DNA of 64,000 nucleotides from Aplidium turbinatum (taxonomy: Eukaryota; Chordata; Ascidiacea; Aplousobranchia; Polyclinidae): positions 2,492,501 to 2,556,500 of the forward strand of contig OU964920.1 of NCBI GenBank assembly GCA_918807975.1, given 5' to 3'. How positions within the stretch are numbered: the stretch's first letter is position 1; each line of letters starts with the position of its first letter. Made by a program: the position numbers and the translations under genes. This document shows positions 59,680 through 64,000 of this stretch, one piece after another. The notes under the pieces are model-generated. The model had not been told where the DNA came from and ran no database searches. It saw only the letters and a program-made list of their open reading frames with translations.

Positions 59680-61448
59680 TTATGAAACAATATTGCCAAA
59701 CAAGAACGACAAGATGACGAGCAACGCCATCAAAGGTTGTTTCATATTAAGTAGCTTTTCTGCGCCCCCTGGGATCATTTCTCGTTGACTTTGAAGGATC
59801 GTTTCCACTGATTGGTCGTTGCAATTGTCAGTTTTGCAACAAGCTCTTTTACAATCCCTGAATGAAACGAAACACTTGCGTTAGCTCAAAACACAAATCA
59901 ATCCAATGTTTTTTCCTGAGCAATTAAGCGTCATGTGATTCTGCCTCCCCTCTGCCTTGCCGTTTCATTCTTGTGGTGTTACTTTCAATAACATTTGAGG
60001 TCATTTTCAAGGTCAAAATACAGTAGTATATTTTAATATCAAATTACTGAATTTCGATCATTTTTGCCCATTTTTGCTACCATTGAACTCGCCATCCTCA
60101 AAGACCCTAATAAGGATTCCAAGATTGTGTCTCCAGCTTTTCTAGAAGTTATTTTTGCCCAGGACTCTAGTTAATCCTTCAGACTCAAGTTACAAACCCC
60201 CAAATCGTAACATTCCAGTCCTTATCTAAAAGAGTTTATGGTTGAACCTGTAACCTACGGTACCTTTTTTTCAAGTAATACGTTTATGCGTAGAAAAGGT
60301 TAAATTTACAAAATTATGATGGCTTGATAAATGGATAATGCAATTGCTTTAGAATAAGTTTAGAATAGTTGTTTATGGGCAAGTTTTGGGCCACTGCTTG
60401 TGTAAAATAATAATTCATCCAAAACGTTTGAAAAACATTTGGCAGCACTTTTGCATACCCTATTTTTCTCTTGTTTGGTGGTTGCACATCCCGTACTTCA
60501 TATTAAAAAACTTACCGAATTGTATATACATCTGCAAAGCCGGTAGCTGGAAGTCTAGTCTCAAACAGGTCTTCGATTAGAAATGGGACTAAAGAGTCGC
60601 AATCAGTCATGCATACTGTATCATTCACACAAAGTGCAAATGTAATGTCAGCTGCAAAACAATAAACATTGAAAGGTTTTTGTTGTCATATAGAGATGTA
60701 ACTGTATCATTCATATGGCTACCAACAGTGGTGGAAATATACAGGTTTGCACACAGGCTACATAACGCCAAAAATGTACAAGAACGTACTTCACGCAGCT
60801 TGCAACAAGACTTTGTTTTGATGCAGCAACCTGTTCGCTTTCTCATTTTAAAACACTGTTTGTGAGAACTGACTAAACCCCATCAAATAAATATGTTTAA
60901 ATAGGTTAAACAATAAATACTATAAATCAAGCAGTGCTAAGTACATCTATAGTACCGGTAATATAATTAATACTTTCTAAAACCTCTACAACTTGCTTCA
61001 CCCTATAAAGGGGATCACTAGAAGTTCTTATTCAAATAGAACCTAATTAAATAAGGACCTTCTAATGATCCCCTTTTAGAGTGAAACAGGCTGTAGAGGT
61101 TTTAGAAAGTAATAACTATATTTGATGTTTAAATAGGTTTATATTTTGGCAAACATCTCGCTTACTTTAAAAGCTCAGTTACTTTTGTCAGATCAAGTCG
61201 GTAATCAAATTAAAGTAGAACGCACATTTTACTTTACCTGACACTCCGCTGGTAGTTCCAAGTGTAGTCTCAACACGTAAGCAATTTTGTGGTTTGTTGT
61301 TACTGGGACACTGAACACTTTTTCTTGTGTCCATTGGAGAACTTCCTGGAGGTGTGATGGTTACTGTGCCGGTAGAACAAGCCAAGTTTTGTGACTTGAT
61401 GCAAACCACCAAGAAACACCAAATGGCTGCTTGTAGAAGAAATTTCAT
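59680..61448 (-). CDS. GPI-anchored Ly6/uPAR-like three-finger protein, gene F
   Basis: Exons are at 61238-61448, 60516-60651 and 59680-59857 (211+136+178 nt, 174 aa plus stop). Signal peptide MKFLLQAAIWCFLVVCIKS is followed by QNLACSTG, VQCPSN, PQNCLRVE. Exon 2 is ALCVNDTVCMTDC. Exon 3 is DCKRACCKTDNCN, a very short stalk (QSQREMIP), GGAEK and a hydrophobic GPI tail (LMALLVILSFLFGNIVS). It is the most compact family member: introns are 586 and 658 bp, free of large insertions, and the stalk is the shortest. An acceptor-like TTTTCAG lies 22 nt upstream of the ATG. An upstream in-frame Met-like codon (61469) is not ATG and lies above that acceptor, so the start at 61448 is used. Confidence 0.85.
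60968..61112. mobile_element. Palindromic MITE, ends CTTTCTAAAACCTCTACA
   Basis: The two halves form a long imperfect hairpin (CTTTCTAAAACCTCTACA ... TGTAGAGGTTTTAGAAAG; GGGGATCACTAGAAG ... CTTCTAATGATCCCC). TAATA flanks both sides and may be the target duplication. It is in intron 1 of gene F. The loop side contains CTTATTCAAATAGAA at 61027-61041. Confidence 0.7.
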
Positions 61449-61586
61449 TTTAGTTAGATTACAAAACAATCTGAAAATGAATAGTTCAATTTTAATTTTA
61501 GCATGAGGCTGGTAGGTCAGCTTGGTACAAACCTAGTGCTAGGAACCAGGGCCGTTGAAAGGATATTTTAAGTCTAGTACTAAAAA

Positions 61587-61870
61587 GATGGCGCAGCGGA
61601 TAAGGCGCTCGCTTTCCAATCATGCAATCCTGGTTCGACTCCCGGCTTAAGCTGGTTGTTGACAAACACCGCTCACCTCTACCCAGGGTGTAATAAATTG
61701 GGTGGACGTAGTTGCTGAAGTAAAGGCGGCCGAGAGAAAGGAACTGGCCACCATACTCTCGTTAGTGCCGAAGGCTTAGTATAATTAGAACCATATCTTC
61801 TCGTTCCACGATGCTTGGATCAAGTATGGGACTCACCTTTATCTTTACTAATGAGATGCGAATACTAATA
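61587..61870 (+). mobile_element. tRNA-derived SINE
   Basis: The head GATGGCGCAGCGGATAAGG resembles an A box and GGTTCGACTCC (61632) is a B box, with tRNA-like spacing. The ~200-bp body (CTCACCTCTACCCAGG, TGGCCACCATACTCTCG, CAAGTATGGGACTCACC) is unrelated to tRNA, and the end is (ATACTAATAATAATA)-rich. It lies just upstream of gene F. It is not scored as a true tRNA because the anticodon stem does not close convincingly. Confidence 0.65.
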
Positions 61871-62755
61871 ATAATAAGTACTAATAAGATCCTATTTAAG
61901 AAAAAATCATGATGTCCAAAAAATACTCAATTCAAGTCAATAGAGATTCTAAATAGTTGTATATCTTTTCGCAATTTGCATCCGTCCCGCAGCTGTTAAT
62001 CTCACAGCAATCCGGCCCTCAGAGAAAAAAGTTTGGTGACCCCTGGGTTAAGCCATGGAATGACAGCATGACACGGTTGGTTGGTTAACACTTTGAGCTT
62101 GATCGTTTAGTTCCATTTTCCTTGCATTAAGTTGATAAGAGCGCGGTTTTATTTTGATTAGCTGAAAATTATTGTTAAACAAACCAAAAATTTTAGCAAA
62201 ACCTTAAATTAGATTAGAACTACAGGACAAACAATGTAAAAATCAATCTACCATCTACCTATTCAAGTATGGTTGACAACTTTGTACAAACGTATTTATG
62301 TGCAGAAGAGGAAAACTTGGTGTTTATGTATCAAATCTTTTTGAAAGTACGTGACCGGAAGACCGCAAAATACTTTGCAGTCGTGGTGGTCGTGGTGTGA
62401 CTACTGCGGGGAATACCTGCTTTCGATACTTTGCTTTTGCTTCGAATAGTTCAGAATGTAGCAAGAAACTTTCTTGTTTGTGAGATGCAAAAAGCACTAT
62501 CAAACCTAATATGGACGTTTTTTTGGATGTACATCACATGACAAAATTCAAAAGTGCTTGGGAAAGTAACTCGTGAACAAAATTAACTTTTGATTGGAAG
62601 TTAGATGCTTTAAAGTTGTCGCTACGTGATGTAGGTTTGAAATTAATCACGGTGATGAACTGTTTTATTTTGATCAACAACGCAAGAGTACAAAATAATT
62701 GACACGACGAGAAGAACACAATAAGCATAGCCAGGTCAGAGACTGTAAAGAACCG
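61871..62755. other. Intergenic; duplicated block 62395-62650
   Basis: 62395-62650 is similar to 51600-51860. No gene, RNA or clear mobile element is otherwise recognised. Confidence 0.4.
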
Positions 62756-63080
62756 GCCTGCCACGCCCTGCGGAGGCGGAGAGCGGCGTGATTATGGAAT
62801 GGCGATGCACCCGGAAGGGAAGTCCACCAGCTTAGATCGCGGGGGCCAGGCTGGGGAGTCTAGGTACCTCTGGAAGGAAAGTGTGGATCGAAAATTTTGT
62901 GCGACTCGTCCACAAAATTTAGAATGGCGGAACGGGCCAAGGAGACGGGCTTAGCTTTCCGCAAACGCAAAAATGTCAGCTCACAAAAAGGGCCGAGCGC
63001 CCGTCGTGTGGGTGTGGGGTGACTGATACCGGCAGAAGTTTTAAAGCCGGGCAGCGCCCACGCCTCCATCATAGTCTTGG
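62756..63080. other. GC-rich island of unknown nature
   Basis: This ~320-bp block is markedly GC-rich (GGAGGCGGAGAGCGGCG, GCGGGGGCCAGGCTGGGG) in an AT-rich window. On the minus strand 63072-62860 is open for 70 codons (MMEAWALPGF...LTFLRLRK). I compared it from memory with U1, 7SK, 7SL and RNase P RNAs without a convincing match. It could be the start of a retroelement, a structural RNA or a CpG-type regulatory region. Confidence 0.4.
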
Positions 63081-64000
63081 GAGCATTGTGAAAGAAACAT
63101 TTTTATCAATGCCCCCTCCCCCCCCCCCCCCCTTTTACACTTCAATAGTTGAGAGATATCCTTCCTAGAAACCAACCACTTAATTGTTCCTAAAAAAAAA
63201 ACGTTTTAAAAATGGCTTAGTTGCTTAGTTGTTTTAGAGTAGGTTCGAAATTACACCCGGTAGCTACTGGGCTCGTCTTCTTTCAACAGCCCTTATCGTA
63301 ATTGTAAGCCAGCTTGTCCTGTACGTGGAAATGTAGAGTGTACAAATACTTTGATAAGTTTCACCTCAAAAAAGCTTTGCTCGGCACTTGTCAGAGATAC
63401 TGGCAACGTCAGTAGAATTCTCAAAGCATGGAGGCATTTGGTCTAGTCAGTGGTGGCTCATATATAGAAACTGCAGATATGCAGCACCCCCTGCACATTT
63501 TTTTTTATTAATTTCACGTTTTTTTCTCATTTTTTTTGTACATCCTATCGCTTAGAAGTTTCATAACTTCTGGATTTTAAAAAGCATTATGATTTGTTAA
63601 GTTTTAAATTTGGAAGCTCTGAACTGCAAGCTCTGCAGTTGAAATCTTATAACAGAAAAACGTTGAGGAATTGTGACGTCATATTTTGGCTGGGGTTGCT
63701 TTAAAATCCCACAGCCACAATTCCGAATTGCAAATTCTGCAGTTGCTGGTCAGGCTAGCTACTGTTGCAAGTATACTTCATCGTTTTCAAGCACGATTGT
63801 TAGGTGGCTACGACTGATGCTGTTACATGGTTGGACTAATGTTATCATTATTGTTCTCACTTAATTAAATTTAACCTAGGTTCATTGTTAACTTACGATA
63901 ATAAGTTAAGGCCAAAGGTCTAAGGGTGTAACTAAATAAAAAAATACCACTAAAATAATGCAAAATTTTATGGGGGGCATTTGCCCACAGACCCCCTTAG
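63081..64000. other. Right edge of window, no supported feature
   Basis: A poly-C run lies at 63115-63133. Around 63450-63500 and 63960-64000 are short GC-richer strings (GCAGCACCCCCTGC, GGGGGGCATTTGCCC) that may be scraps of hAT-like ends. No gene is seen. Confidence 0.4.

Noticed and set aside
61027-61041. CTTATTCAAATAGAA, the reverse complement of 15 of the 16 bases I remember for the Ciona spliced leader
   Set aside because: It lies in the central part of a palindromic MITE, and on the minus strand the AAG is followed by AAC, not a GT donor, so it is not a spliced-leader RNA gene. The match is most likely chance.
61587-61660. Possible true tRNA gene
   Set aside because: A and B boxes are present, but the anticodon arm does not fold well and a SINE body follows, so it is called a SINE head.
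1-64000. CRISPR arrays, operons or bacterial genes
   Set aside because: Nothing has regular short palindromic spacing or bacterial coding density; introns, SINEs and LINEs show a eukaryotic genome.

Overview
This is a eukaryotic, AT-rich, repeat-dense window. I think it comes from an invertebrate deuterostome, most likely a tunicate. The reasons are short genes with small coding exons, acceptor-like TTTCAG signals a few bases before start codons (as expected where leader trans-splicing is used), many short DNA-transposon derivatives, and LINE and SINE tails. The species cannot be fixed from sequence alone.

The only host genes I can support are a tandem family of six small secreted or GPI-anchored Ly6/uPAR (LU, three-finger) proteins, all on the minus strand. 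Gene A is cut by the left edge (exons at 683-824 and 3550-3714). Gene B lies at 6349-8100, C at 15816-18092, D at 23982-28726, E at 36760-46411 and F at 59680-61448. Genes B to F each have three coding exons with identical intron phases (1, then 2). Exon 1 carries the signal peptide and three cysteines. Exon 2 carries three cysteines in a [L/I]C-[A/V]-[D/N]-[D/N]-T-x-CM-[T/S]-[D/N]-C block. Exon 3 carries the four-cysteine CC-x4-CN closing motif and, except in B, a Thr-rich stalk and hydrophobic GPI tail. The spliced lengths of B to F are all multiples of three. Two subfamilies are visible: A/B/C (C-[F/L]-TGV after the signal) and D/E/F (CSTG after the signal). Their flanks are also duplicated, so the locus grew by tandem segmental duplication.

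Nearly everything else is mobile DNA. Intron 2 of gene E holds a three-level nest: an unclassified 6.7 kb element (38017-44746) with ~360 bp inverted termini, containing a 2.7 kb element (38481-41165) with 8-bp target duplications, containing a TTAA-flanked piggyBac-like MITE (38731-39320). A second copy of the middle element lies at 28941-31565. Other TTAA elements are at 8670, 11747, 24683, 33229, 47345 and 53817. hAT-type termini occur at 2830, 13075, 48538 and 53296, and a hAT transposase fossil at 1527-2430. LINE 3' fragments lie at 1-40, 9340-10080, 10590-11150, 14815-15400 and 50750-51420. tRNA-derived SINEs are near 20520, 27275, 45000 and 61587. A broken Ty3/Gypsy pol fossil is at 12720-14460.

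The least expected content is self-cleaving RNA. An 838-bp insertion (57750-58587) with a 13-bp target duplication carries an almost perfect hammerhead ribozyme motif, in an inverted-plus-tandem arrangement typical of Penelope-like elements or retrozymes. A separate ~240-bp repeat (12455, 17115, 35027) carries a second, decayed hammerhead motif on the minus strand.
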